Source of the DNA: Cherax quadricarinatus
Lineage: Eukaryota > Arthropoda > Malacostraca > Decapoda > Parastacidae
Length of the DNA: 64,000 nt
Reading direction: 5' to 3'
Assembly (NCBI RefSeq): GCF_038502225.1
Contig: NW_027195407.1
Coordinates: 1 to 64,000, forward strand
Shown here: in pieces, positions 42,830 to 52,532 of the stretch
Layout: each line of letters starts with the position of its first letter
Position numbering within the stretch: position 1 is the stretch's first letter
Notes under the pieces: generated by a model
The model's input: only the letters and a program-made list of their open reading frames with translations
What the model was told of the DNA's origin: nothing
The model's database searches: none
Made by a program: the position numbers and the translations under genes

Positions 42830-43115
42830 TGGAGGCCACAGTGAAGATCTGTTTTAAGTGACATTATACTTCAGTGAACGTCACAATGCAGGTCACAGTG
42901 ACACTAAGTTACGCTGAAGGTGAAATTACAAGTCACACTAGAAATCACTGTATATGTTATGCTGGAGGTCACAGTATGCCACACCGGAAGTAAATTTCAG
43001 TTCACACTATAGATCACATTTACAGGTCACGTTGAGGGTAATAGTGAAGGTCATGATCAAGGTTATATTGCAGGAAAGGTTGAAGGTCACACTGGAGGTC
43101 ACATTTGCTCACGGA
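42830..43115. repeat. Decayed minisatellite with GGTCACA-type units
   Basis: Many imperfect copies of a short unit like GGAGGTCACA(N)TG, spaced roughly 12 nt or multiples. The open frame through it is a consequence of the repeat and not a gene. Confidence 0.6.
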
Positions 43116-43689
43116 GCATTACATCAAAGGATCTTTACTCACTAACTTAGTCTGGCCACTTAACACAATCTGATCAATCTCTACTTAGCTCAGTTATTAC
43201 AAAAATATTACAATTTATGGCCATTATTTCAAAGTTTTCTATCCATAAATAATTCCTAATGTGTTCCTTTATTACTGTTATTTTTCACGTATTTTGGAAA
43301 CGTCGAGAATTTTTTTTTTTAATTTGAAGGGAAAGTTTTGTTTTGTATCTTTAAATGAATATATGAATATTTAACGGCCAGTGCGTTACATTAAAAACAA
43401 TATATTTATATATGTGAAGACTTACTCAACCCTGTCAGCTCCTAAATAAGGAATTAAAAACTCTGGTTCCTCCTTATGTAAACAAATGATGGAAACCTAA
43501 TAATATGATAGACATTTTTATTATATGATTTCAAGCATAAATGTAAAATACTTGAACATGAGAATTTATCCAATTTGAAAAAAAATGAAATATAAAAAAT
43601 GGTACATTAATTCGAAGTTAATTTGTACAGATGTAGTTGTAGAAGGGCGTATGGATGTTGTTGCAGCGCTCTGAAGAGTGTCGGAACTC
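43116..43689. other. No recognisable gene
   Basis: A/T-rich stretch up to the Rz-3 unit. Nothing recognised. Confidence 0.4.
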
Positions 43690-43945
43690 TGAAGCCGTTG
43701 AAGAATTGAGACACTTATGCAACACATGGGAATCTTTATTGAAGAAACGTTTCGCCACACAGTGGCTTCATCAGTCCAATACAAAGTAGAAATGGGTAAG
43801 GAGAGGAGAAGTTTGAGGTAATCAGTCCCTCAACCTGGATAGGACCAGAGAGGTGGCTTATATACTGCAGTTAGATGATGTGAAACAGGAGGAGGTGGGA
43901 TCATAGTGGGACCTGCCACTAGTGTAAGTAGGTCGTCGCCCATAG
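43690..43945 (-). mobile_element. Rz-3: single hammerhead/PLE terminal-repeat unit
   Basis: On the minus strand: a TATATAAG box (plus strand 43857-43864), the GAGGGACTGATTACCTC stretch shared with Rz-2, a hammerhead-like motif, AATAAAG and the TTGCATAAGTGTCT stretch that follows the motif in the other units. No TSD identified. Confidence 0.6.
43741..43790 (-). ncRNA. Hammerhead-like motif of Rz-3
   Basis: Core CTGATGA (perfect consensus) plus an extra A, stem II GCCAC-TGT-GTGGC, GAA, ACGT, then T. Stem I is weak: GGA with TCT (two pairs and a G-U). Confidence 0.6.
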
Positions 43946-44374
43946 GAATATAATTGAATTTTATTTCATAAAAAAGAAGTTTTGACAATAATATCAATAT
44001 TTCTTTTGGTTTATATAAATTAGATCGATTTATAATTAATAGAATTTGGGAAGAATTTAATAATACATTGGACAAATAATAAATTTTAAAATTCTTAATT
44101 CTTATGTAGAATAGTTTGTTTGTGGGTTGTGTGATGGACTTGTCCACGTCTTCCATAGTCTAGGAAAACGCACACTGGTACACTATGTTCCACAAGATTT
44201 GTCTTTATTGTTCACAATCTTATCACTAAAGAAGCTGATCACACTTCTCTTAAGTGTTTATTGTGTTTTATGAGACACTTTGTTCACACTAACGCACAGA
44301 TCGTTCTTTGTTGGTTATCCTGGCGTCAGTGTCACTCTCAGTAGAGTCAAAAGTAATCTGAAGACGCCACAGCA
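43946..44374. other. Unassigned A/T-rich stretch next to CR1-c
   Basis: 43946-44110 is very A/T-rich. 44111-44374 is a different, moderately complex sequence ending at the broken edge of CR1-c. Neither is recognised. Confidence 0.4.
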
Positions 44375-45930
44375 CAGGCTTATTGGGCGGTAATTAGATG
44401 GTAACGACTTGTCCCCTGTTTTAAAAATAGGAATTACATTAGCCATCTTCCACATATCAGACACTACACCTGTTTGAAGAGATAAATTAAAAATATTAGT
44501 TAATGGTTCACAGAGTTCCATTTTGCATTCCTTAAGAACCCTTGAAAAAACCTCATCAGGACCCGGTGACTTATTTTGCTTCAGTCTGTCTATCTGCTTC
44601 ACAACCATTTCACTAGTGACTGTGATGTTACATAATTTATCTTCTTCTGGCCCACTATAAAAATTAATTAGTGGAATATTATTAGTGTCTTCCTGTGCAA
44701 AAACCGAGATAAAATAATTATTTAAAATCGAGCACATTTCATTCTCTTTGTCAGTAAGATGCCCATGGTTATTTTTAAGGGGACCTATATTATCTCTAAC
44801 TTTTGTTCTATATACCTGGAAAAAACTTTTTGGGTTAGTTTTAGAATCCCTAGCAACTTTAATTTCATAGTCCCTTTTAGCTTTTCTTATCCCCCTTTTA
44901 ATGTCCCTCTTAATGTCAATATACTGATTCATAAAATGACCCTCACCTCTTTTGATACGCCTATAAATTCCTTTCTTATGCCCTAATAGATATTTCAGCC
45001 TATTATTCATCCATTTTGGGTCATTTCTATTTGATCTAATTTCTTTATACGGGATAAACGTTCTTTGAGCCTCATGTATAGTGTTCAGAAAACTGTCATA
45101 TTGAGAGCTCTCTTCCTTACCCCAGTCATTAGATGATAAGTGTTCTCTAAGCCCATCGTAATCTGCTAAGCGAAAATCTGGGACTGTTACTGAGTTATCC
45201 CTATTATCATACTTCCATTCAATGCTAAATGTAATCGATTTGTGGTCGCTAGCACCCAGTTCCTCTGAAACTTCTAAATTATTAACAAGGGATTCATTGT
45301 TTGCCAGTACTAAGTCAAGCAGGTTATTACCCCTTGTAGGTTCTGTCACAAACTGCTTCAAAAAACAATCCTGAACTACTTCTAAGAAGTCGTATGATTC
45401 TAAATTCCCAGTCAAGAAATTCCAATGAATATGACTAAAGTTAAAGTCTCCTAGAATTACTACATTATCGTGCCTTTTGGCCCTAACAATTTCCTCCCAT
45501 AGTAGTCTCCCTTGGTCCCTAAGTTTGGGGGACGGTATATCACACCTAAAATCAATTTTTCATGCCCCTCTGAAAATTCTATCCAAACAGACTCTGTATG
45601 TGTTGCTTCAGACTTAATTAATACCCGTTTTTATGCAACAGTTCAAGCGATCTCGGACATACAATGCCACCCCACCCCCCTTTCCGACACTTCTATCTAC
45701 TTGGAACAATTTAAAACCCTGAAAGTGACATTCCGCAGGCATGTCCCGACTTTTTGAATTAAACCACGTCTCAGTTAAGGCAAATACATCAATGTTACCT
45801 GCGCTAGCAACTAGTCTCAACTCGTCCATCTTATTCTTAGCACTGCGACTATTTGTGTAATATATATTTAAAGACCCTCCTCTGTCTTTACCCTTCCTGC
45901 TCCTTTCTGTTACTCCACTAAACCTATTAC
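44375..45930 (-). pseudogene. CR1-c ORF2 (older CR1), EN and start of RT
   Basis: The minus strand reads NIYYTNSRSAKNKMDELRLV, IDVFALTETWFN, GKGGGVALYVRD, then after a frame break TEPTRGNNLLDLVLAN, GASDHKSITFSIEW, DPKWMNNRLKYLLGHKKGIY, NKSPGPDEVFSRVLKECK and NYRPISL, where it ends at about 44375. EN motifs are recognisable; the RT catalytic part is missing. CR1-d is inserted at 45930/45931. ORF1 of the same element lies on its other side (50149-51104). The frame across the two sides is continuous once CR1-d and one TSD copy are discounted. Confidence 0.82.
45923..45930. repeat. 8-bp TSD (left) of CR1-d: CCTATTAC
   Basis: Exact copy at 50066-50073. Confidence 0.8.
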
Positions 45931-46101
45931 ATAAGAACATAAGAACGAAGGAACACTGCAGAAGGCCTACTGGCCCATGCGAGGCAGGTCCAAGTCTCCT
46001 ACCGGCTTAAGCCAATGCACCCAACCTAGTCAGGTCAGGTCACATTGACTTAAGGGAGGAACACGGCAACCGACCTGTTAGCACAAGCTATCAGGTCTAA
46101 C

Positions 46102-49047
46102 TCACACCCACCCACATCTACTCATGTATTTATCCAACCTATTTTTAAAGCTACACAACGTTCTGGCCTCTATAACGGTACTTGGGAGTTTGTTCCACTC
46201 ATCCACAACTCTATTACCAAACCAGTACTTTCCTATATCCTTCCTGAATCTGAATTTTTCCAACTTAAAACCATTGCTGCGAGTCCTGTCTAGGCTAGAT
46301 ATTTTCAGCACACTATTTACATCCCCTTTATTTATTCCTGTCTTCCATTTATACACCTCAATCATATCCCCCCTAATTCTACGTCTTTCTAGAGAGTGCA
46401 GTTTCAGGGCCCTTAGTCTATCCTCATAGGGAAGGTTTCTGATACATGGGATCATCTTTGTCATCCTCCTTTGTACATTTTCCAGAGAATTTATATCCAT
46501 TCTGTAATACGGTGACCAAAACTGTGCAGCATAATCTAAATGAGGCCTAACCAAGGATGTATAGAGTTGAAGAACAACCTGAGGACTCCTATTATTTATG
46601 CTTCTTGATATGAAGCCAAGGATTCTATTAGCTTTATTGCGAACACTTATGCACTGTTGTCTTGGTTTCAGATTACTGCTAACCAGAACTCCTAAATCTT
46701 TTTCGCAATCCGTAATATTAAGATCTACATTATTTAGTTTATATGTGGCATGGTTATTGTCCTGTCCAACATTTAGAACTTTGCATTTGTCTATATTAAA
46801 CTGCATCTGCCACTTCTCCGACCACTGCATCAGTCTATTCAAATCTTCCTGGAGTGCTCGAATGTCCTCGTCAGAATGAATTCGACGGCCTATTTTGGTG
46901 TCATCGGCAAACTTGCCGATGTCGCTCTTTATGCCCTCATCTATGTCGTTTATGTAGATTGTGAACAGCAGGGGGCCCAACACTGACCCCTGTGGAACAC
47001 CGCTCGTGACGCTTCCCCACTCTGATTTCTCCCCATTTATGCAAACTCTCTGCTGCCTATTTGTCAACCATGCCTCTATCCAGGAAAAAATTTCTCCTCC
47101 TATTCCATGTGCTTTAATTTTCCTCAATAGTCTCTGATGTGGGACCCTGTCAAAAGCCTTACTGAAGTCCATATACACAATATCATATTCATTACCATGA
47201 TCTACCTCCTCAAATACCTTAGTGAAAAAAGTTAATAAATTCGTAAGGCAGGAACGCCCCTTTGTAAAACCATGCTGAGATTCGTTGATTAATTTATGCT
47301 TTTCAAGATGGCTACGAACTGCCTAGGCAATTATTGATTCCATAAATTTTCCCACTATGGAGGTTAGGCTTATTGGTCTATAGTTCGAAGCTAAGGACCT
47401 GTCACCTGTTTTGAAAATAGGTATCACATTTGCCATTTTCCACTTATCTGGCACCATGCCAGTTTGTAGTGATATGTTGAAAAGATTAGCCAAAGGTGTG
47501 CTAAGCTCCTCTTTACATTCCTTTAGAACCCTTGCATACAGTTCATCAGGGCCTGGGGATTTGTTAGGTTTTAATTTATCTATTTGCCTAAGGACCATGT
47601 CACTTGTGACCCTAATAGTGCACAGTTTATTATCGTCCTGTTCTACATAATTTATCATTACTGGAATATCGCTGGTATCCTCCTGTGTAAAAACTGAGAG
47701 GAAGTATGTGTTAAAAATTCTACACATTTCCTTATCACTGTCAGTGAGCTGACCCGAGGAACTTTTGAGTGGGCCTATCTTGTCCCTGATCTTACTTCTG
47801 TATACCTGAAAGAATCCTTTTGGGTTAGTCTTCGATTCTTTTGCAACTTTAACCTCATAATCTCTTTTTGCTTTTCTAATTCCCTTTTTTATTTCTCTCT
47901 TTAACTGAATATATCGATTTCTTAATTGCCCCTCTCCTCTTTTGATTTGCCTATATATGCCTCTCTTTTGACCAATCAGATATTTTAATCTATTGTTCAT
48001 CCATTTAGGATCATTTTTGTTTGATCTGATTTCCCTATTTGGAACATAATTTGACTGAGCAGCTAGAACTATGCCCTGGAAAGCATCATATCGGCAACCA
48101 TCACCACCTACCTGACCCTTAGTCAGGTCATTCCAGTTCAGCCCACCTAAGTAATTTTTCAGTCCTATGAAATCAGCCAAGCGAAAGTCAGGGACGGAGA
48201 CTTGATTGCCATTATTAGGGGAATTCCATGATATATTAAAACTGAGTGATTTGTGATCACTCTCCCCAAGCTCATCATTAACCTCAAGATTATTAATTAG
48301 TGTTTCCCTACCGGCAAGAACCAAGTCAAGGAGGTTATTTCCCCTAGTTGGCTCTGTCACAAACTGTTTTAAAAAACAATCCTGGATCGTATCAAGAAAG
48401 TCACCTGACTCTAAATTTCCTGTCAAATTGCTCCAGTCAATCTGTCTATAGTTGAAATCTCCCATTAGCACAACATTTTCGTATGTAGATGCCTTACGAA
48501 TTTCGTCCCATAGAAGTTTACTGCACTCCCTATCAAGATTTGGGGCCCTGTAAATCACACCCAAAATTAGTTTTTCTCGGCCCTCGAGAAGCTGTAACCA
48601 AACAGATTCAGTGGCTGACGCTTCTAATTTAATATCTTGTCTAACACAACAATTTAAATTGTCTCTGACATACATCGCTACTCCACCACCTTTCCTGTTG
48701 ACCCTGTCAGTGTGGAATAATTTATAGCCTTGTATGTGACATTCAGAGGGCATCTCTCTATCTTTCAGATTGAGCCAGGTCTCTGTTATAGCAATAATAT
48801 CTATGTTTCCTGCACTTGCAATTAATCTTAGCTCATCTATCTTATTTCTAACACTCCTGCTATTAGTATAGTAAACCTTAAGGGAGCTAGTCCCTTGCTG
48901 CCCTCTGCTGTCCCCCTTTGTTTGCTGACCTGTTCTATTGTCTTTATTTATAACTTCATGCTGAATGCCTTTTATACATTTACTGTTTCCAACCCTAGTG
49001 TTGCAACCTGCTTGTTTCCCACACACACCCATACCTCTATCTTCCAT
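46102..49047 (-). pseudogene. CR1-d ORF2: endonuclease-reverse transcriptase with one nonsense codon
   Basis: ATG at 49045-49047 overlaps the ORF1 stop as TGATG. The frame is 981 codons with one in-frame TAG at 47323-47325, where GAA (Glu) is found in CR1-a; both sides are in the same frame. EN: YYTNSRSVRNKIDELRLIAS, AITETWLN, GDFNYRQIDW, GESDHKSLSF (SDH near residue 262). Linker: DPKWMNNRLKYLIGQKRGIY. RT: NKSPGPDELYARVLKECK, NYRPISLTSIVGKF, YMDFSKAFDRVPHQRL, VPQGSVLGPLLFTIYIND, catalytic KFADDTKIG near residue 712. Without read-through the product stops before the RT active site. Confidence 0.88.
47323..47325 (-). other. In-frame TAG in CR1-d ORF2
   Basis: The only stop in a 981-codon frame. 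It replaces a codon that reads GAA in the related CR1-a (SIIAEAIRSHL). Confidence 0.85.
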
Positions 49048-49973
49048 CAGTTTAAAATCATAGGCATTTCACCAATGGCCTTCTCAATCGAGTCTGCAAG
49101 TGCTACCACCCCCGACCCAGAGAGATGTACCCCATCCCTTGCATACATATCATGTTTGCCATAAAAGTTGTTCCAGTTGTCAATGAATGGGATTGCAAGT
49201 TCCTTGCAGTATCTGTCTAGCCAGCAATTTACACCAATTGCCCTAGACAACCATTCATTTCCTACTCCCCTTCTAGGCAAGATGCTACATATGATTGGGA
49301 TCCCTCCCTTAGACTTAATGAAATCTATAGCTGACCTGTACTTATCTAGCAGCTCTTCTCTCCTACCCTTCCCAATATCATTTCCACCAGCACTGAGACA
49401 GATAATGGGCTTGTTCCCATTACCTGACATGATATTATCCAGCCTGTTGACAATGTCCCCAACACCAGCTCCAGGGAAGCACACTCTATCTCTCATCTTC
49501 TTATTCCTATTACAAAAAGCATGGTCAATATATCTTACCTGAGAGTCACCAACCACAAGAATGCGCTTACCTTCATTAGCAGGGGCAGTAGTACCCTTAC
49601 CTTCACTGGCCACTGAAGTACATTCATCCTGGAGAACAGAGAAGCGATTTCCTACCTTCAGATCTTCACTCTTAACTTTCCTTATTCTGATGCGCCTCCC
49701 ATTACTGTGAACAACTCGCCACTTGTAGCAGGTGCTGGGCTGCACCTCACTGCTGGTAGCCGTTGCTACCTCCCCAACTACAGCCTCCTTACAGCGAGAG
49801 ACAGACTGCACCTCACTGCTAGAAGTCTCATTCCCCACAACTCCAGCCACCTCACACTCTCTCCCAGACCCATTGAAGTGGACCTTCAGCCTCCTAATCT
49901 CCTCCTGGAGAAGCAAGACCTCCTCCTTCAACTCTCCAACCTCAGTTTTTAAAACACTGCAGAAGCAAGCCAT
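49047..49973 (-). CDS. CR1-d ORF1: coiled coil plus SGNH-type esterase
   Basis: 308 codons. Residues ~5-35 (LKTEVGELKEEVLLLQEEIR) form a heptad-like coiled coil. The C-terminal half has SGNH/GDSL hydrolase blocks: RILVVGDSQVRYIDHAF (catalytic Ser in GDS), VCFPGAGVGDIVNRLD (Gly block), ICLSAGGNDIGKG (Asn in GGND) and YARDGVHLSGSGVVALADSI (Asp and His in DGVHL). ORF1 proteins of CR1/L2 elements are known to carry such esterase domains; they are thought to act on lipid or acyl substrates and support mobility. All catalytic positions are present. The stop codon TGA overlaps the ORF2 start. Confidence 0.88.
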   Translation of the reverse strand: MACFCSVLKTEVGELKEEVLLLQEEIRRLKVHFNGSGRECEVAGVVGNETSSSEVQSVSRCKEAVVGEVATATSSEVQPSTCYKWRVVHSNGRRIRIRKVKSEDLKVGNRFSVLQDECTSVASEGKGTTAPANEGKRILVVGDSQVRYIDHAFCNRNKKMRDRVCFPGAGVGDIVNRLDNIMSGNGNKPIICLSAGGNDIGKGRREELLDKYRSAIDFIKSKGGIPIICSILPRRGVGNEWLSRAIGVNCWLDRYCKELAIPFIDNWNNFYGKHDMYARDGVHLSGSGVVALADSIEKAIGEMPMILN

Positions 49974-50065
49974 GCTTTGTAACCATCCACGCTAATCCCC
50001 AAAGCAGCTCAGGGTCTGTGACCTCACGTGACGACTGACCACTGACGACTGACCACCTCATTTTG
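49974..50065 (-). other. 5' leader of CR1-d
   Basis: 92 nt between the TSD edge and the ORF1 ATG. It has a tandem CAGTCGTC/GTGGTCAGTCGTCA stretch and a CACGTGA element near 50024-50030. Probably holds an internal promoter. Confidence 0.6.
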
Positions 50066-50073
50066 CCTATTAC
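50066..50073. repeat. 8-bp TSD (right) of CR1-d
   Basis: Identical to 45923-45930. Confidence 0.8.
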
Positions 50074-50148
50074 TAGTTCTCCTAGTACTCATATTACTAC
50101 ACTGCGACTTCACTGTTTTCCCGCCAAAACCCATACCACTAACTATTC

Positions 50149-51104
50149 CTAGTTTAAAGACCTAACAGCTCCCTCCACTGAGTTGACCAGTGCTCCCACC
50201 TCACACCTAGACAAGTGAACCCCATCCCTGGCATACATGTCATTTCTGCCATAGAAGAGGTCCCAGTTGTCAATGAATGTTACCACATTTTCCTTACAGT
50301 ATTTGTCCAGCCAGCAATTGACACCAATTGCTCTGGACAACCATTCATTTCCAACTCCTCTCCTTTGCAAAATACCACATATGACAGGTTTCCCACCCTG
50401 CCTCCTAATTATCTCTATTGCTGACCTATACCTGTTAATCAGGTTCTCACTCCTACGTCTGCCAACATCGTTGCCTCCAGCACTGAGACAGATAATAAGA
50501 TTTCTCCCTTTACCTCTCATGATGTCATCCAGATGGCTAACAATATCCTTCATCCCAGCCCTAGGAAAACACACTCTCTGCCTCCTACTTTAATCCTTCA
50601 AGCAGAATGCTCTATCCATGTACCTAATCTGGCTATCCCCAACAACAACAATGTTTTTACCTTCCTTGGCGTCGTCCGTCGTGATGCTCCGAGTAGTCGA
50701 CTCACATTCGCCAGGTAGCATTGCACCACTTGTGGAATTCGTCAAGACGTTCTCGATGGTCTTCGTTGGGGTTTCTAGGGATGTCTCACTCACGTCTGCC
50801 AATGCTTCTTTGGTGCTCGTTGTGGCATTCCCAGTAGAACACTCACATTCGTCAGGTAGCACCGAGAATGGGTTGGAAGTTTCCACGGTAGTCTTCTGGT
50901 TTCTCGTTGTTTCTGCCTCTCCAACCGTTTTCTTGATCCTTAGCTTGGTTCCATGTTGCCCGGCCACTGACCAAGTTCCCCTGTTAACCTGGGGACTCAC
51001 AACAGGAGGATTACTACGAATCCTCTTGTTCTCCTCCGTTAATCGCAGTATCTCCAGCTTAGCAACTCTGAGCTCTTCTCTCAGCTGCTGGTAAAGTTGC
51101 TCAA
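50149..51104 (-). pseudogene. CR1-c ORF1: coiled coil plus SGNH-type esterase, one nonsense codon
   Basis: The frame enters at 51104 with EQLYQQLREELRVAKLEILR (coiled coil), then KIVVVGDSQIRYMDRAF-like sequence (KNIVVVGDSQIRYMD), an in-frame TAA at 50590-50592, VCFPRAGMKDIVSHLD, ICLSAGGNDVGRR and YARDGVHLSRCEVGAL. The same catalytic blocks as CR1-d ORF1 are present, with clear divergence in sequence. The start is lost at the palindrome that begins PLE-b. It ends SLN-stop at 50149. Confidence 0.82.
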
Positions 51105-51148
51105 GAGCAGTTCAGTTCCATAGTCCTGACTATGGAACTGAACTGCTC
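51105..51148. repeat. Perfect 21-bp palindrome, 2-nt loop
   Basis: GAGCAGTTCAGTTCCATAGTC, CT, then the exact reverse complement. It marks the start of PLE-b against CR1-c. The right arm is part of the terminal-repeat sequence also present in Rz-1 (ACTATGGAAC...). Confidence 0.92.
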
Positions 51149-51246
51149 CAGGCTGAGGGACTGACAACCTCAAATTCTACGACTTCAAGGGTGATGGACT
51201 GATTACATCGTCTTCACATCTCTACTGTTCCTGCCTAATTTCTGTA

Positions 51247-51287
51247 TTTGACTGAAGAAGTCTACTGTGTAGGCGAAACGTTTCGGA
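51247..51287 (+). ncRNA. Hammerhead-like motif in the PLE-b 5' terminal repeat
   Basis: Stem I TTTGA with TCGGA (three Watson-Crick and two G-U pairs), core CTGAAGA, extra A, stem II GTCTAC-TGT-GTAGGC (one G-U), GAA, ACGT, T at the cleavage site. Hammerheads in PLE terminal repeats are an established feature of eukaryotic PLEs. Confidence 0.65.
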
Positions 51288-51344
51288 ATAAAGTTGTGTA
51301 ACTGTTGCATATGTGTCTTACCTAACAACCTGTCGGTATTGTAT

Positions 51345-51535
51345 ACCATTTTGATGTTCAACCAGGTTTAGTTTTGGTGTCGTGGTGAGAGTAGAAGTGG
51401 AGAAGATCGTTTTGGTTGGTTGGTTTTCGATAGACTTTAAAACGAAGTTCATGGTCAGTTTTGCAGAGAAGAACATCAAGGAAAGGAAGAGTGTTGTTGA
51501 CTTCTTCTTCAAGTGTGAACTGGATTGAGTACCTA
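51345..51535 (-). pseudogene. Inverted PLE RT fragment
   Basis: The minus strand reads FTLEEEVNNTLPFLDVLLCK, TDHELRFKVYRKPT, matching plus-strand sequence at 52620-52720. It abuts the plus-strand copy head to head, an inverted arrangement like that of the terminal repeats. Confidence 0.75.
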
Positions 51536-51778
51536 CTACACAAGCCATCGATCTCCTGCGCAGAAAAATTGACGATTCACTTGAACTTCCTATTCCAGCC
51601 AGCAATTTCATCGACCTCGTTGAACTATGTGTCGGCTTTACGTGTTTCTCTTTCGAAAATCACCTCTTTCAACATGGGCTCGCCACTCAGTGCCGTCCTG
51701 GCGAACTTATACATGGAACATATGGAAGCCGAGCGTTTCTCCACCATTATTCCTTCGACTGTCACCTGGCTCCGTTAT
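51536..51778 (+). pseudogene. PLE-b RT, upstream part
   Basis: Plus-strand frames read AIDLLRRKIDDSLELPIPAS and VELCVGFTCFSFENHLFQ, then, after a small deletion that shifts the frame, NMGSPLSAVLANLYMEHMEA and STVTWLRY. The GSPLS block is conserved. The frame is cut by the solo LTR exactly before the catalytic VDD. Confidence 0.75.
51774..51778. repeat. 5-bp TSD (left) of solo LTR: GTTAT
   Basis: Repeated at 52528-52532. Confidence 0.75.
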
Positions 51779-52527
51779 TGTGAGGGAAAAGTAGGCGTAA
51801 GTGGGGTTAAGGTTGTTCAGGCAACCAGGAACCATTAGCGAGTTACGTCGCGCACCCCCCCCCCCTCTGGCGGGCTGGGGCGAAACTAGTTCTTGGTGTC
51901 TGATTTGTTCAAATTTCTACTCCTGGTAATATTGACCTTACCTGGTGTGGGTTGAAGTTTGGAGAGTCACTTCACCTCCACTCTTCTCCTAATCAGGTAT
52001 GGTGATCTACCAGGAGTATTACTGTTTGTTCCTTTCTTTTGTTTGCTGGTTACCAGTAATGATTTTGGCATTTATCATTCTTTTCCATTCTTAAATGTTA
52101 TATTATCATGACCATTGGTAACCAGTTTATTTTTTCTTATTACCAGCTCTGTTCCTGGCGTGGTCATCCAGGATAGACGCCAGATAAAGGAGCAAGACAT
52201 TTGTTAATGAGACTTATTAACATTTTTGGACTACTACTGGCCCTTACCTGTTCTACTTGTGGTGCTCCATCCAAGTGGTAGGGGATTCCAAAACATCGGA
52301 CTATCACCATCCGCCCAGGATAACCTACATCAATAATATCAGAAGATCTATCCAGGGCCTTACCTACTCCTGCCCAACTACAAGAACCGAAGGCCATTTT
52401 TTTTATTATATTTAAATTTTAAGTAAAATCCTCAAAAGTCATTATTCTTATTTTTTCCTAGTCGTTTCTTTATTTATTTATTTTTCCATTAGTTTCTTTT
52501 GTTCAGATGGAAGGCGTTCCACTGACA
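51779..52527 (+). mobile_element. Solo LTR, 749 bp
   Basis: It starts TGTGAGGGAAAAGT and ends TGACA, i.e. TG...CA, with a 5-bp TSD. The first 14 bases equal the start of the 5' LTR at 57327; the rest looks different, so it may be a related family. There is no internal coding region. It interrupts the PLE RT between Tyr and VDD, a site uninterrupted in PLE-a. Confidence 0.75.
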
Positions 52528-52532
52528 GTTAT
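52528..52532. repeat. 5-bp TSD (right) of solo LTR
   Basis: GTTAT, as at 51774-51778. Confidence 0.75.

Larger units (their letters stand above)
45931..50065 (-). mobile_element. CR1-d: full-length CR1-type LINE
   Basis: 4,135 bp between 8-bp TSDs, inside CR1-c. On the minus strand: a 92-nt 5' leader, ORF1 with an SGNH-type esterase domain, ORF2 with EN and RT, about 170 nt of 3' UTR and a 3' end of repeated TTCTTATG units (45931-45947), the short-repeat tail typical of CR1 in place of poly-A. One in-frame TAG in ORF2 is the only defect I see. Confidence 0.88.

Noticed and set aside
43946..44110. Nuclear copy of mitochondrial DNA
   Set aside because: Very A/T-rich, but I could not read a mitochondrial protein or rRNA with confidence in any frame.
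51779..52527. Spliceosomal intron in the PLE RT
   Set aside because: GTGAGG and a CAG after a pyrimidine-rich stretch are present, but TG...CA ends, the exact GTTAT duplication and an uninterrupted PLE-a favour a solo LTR.
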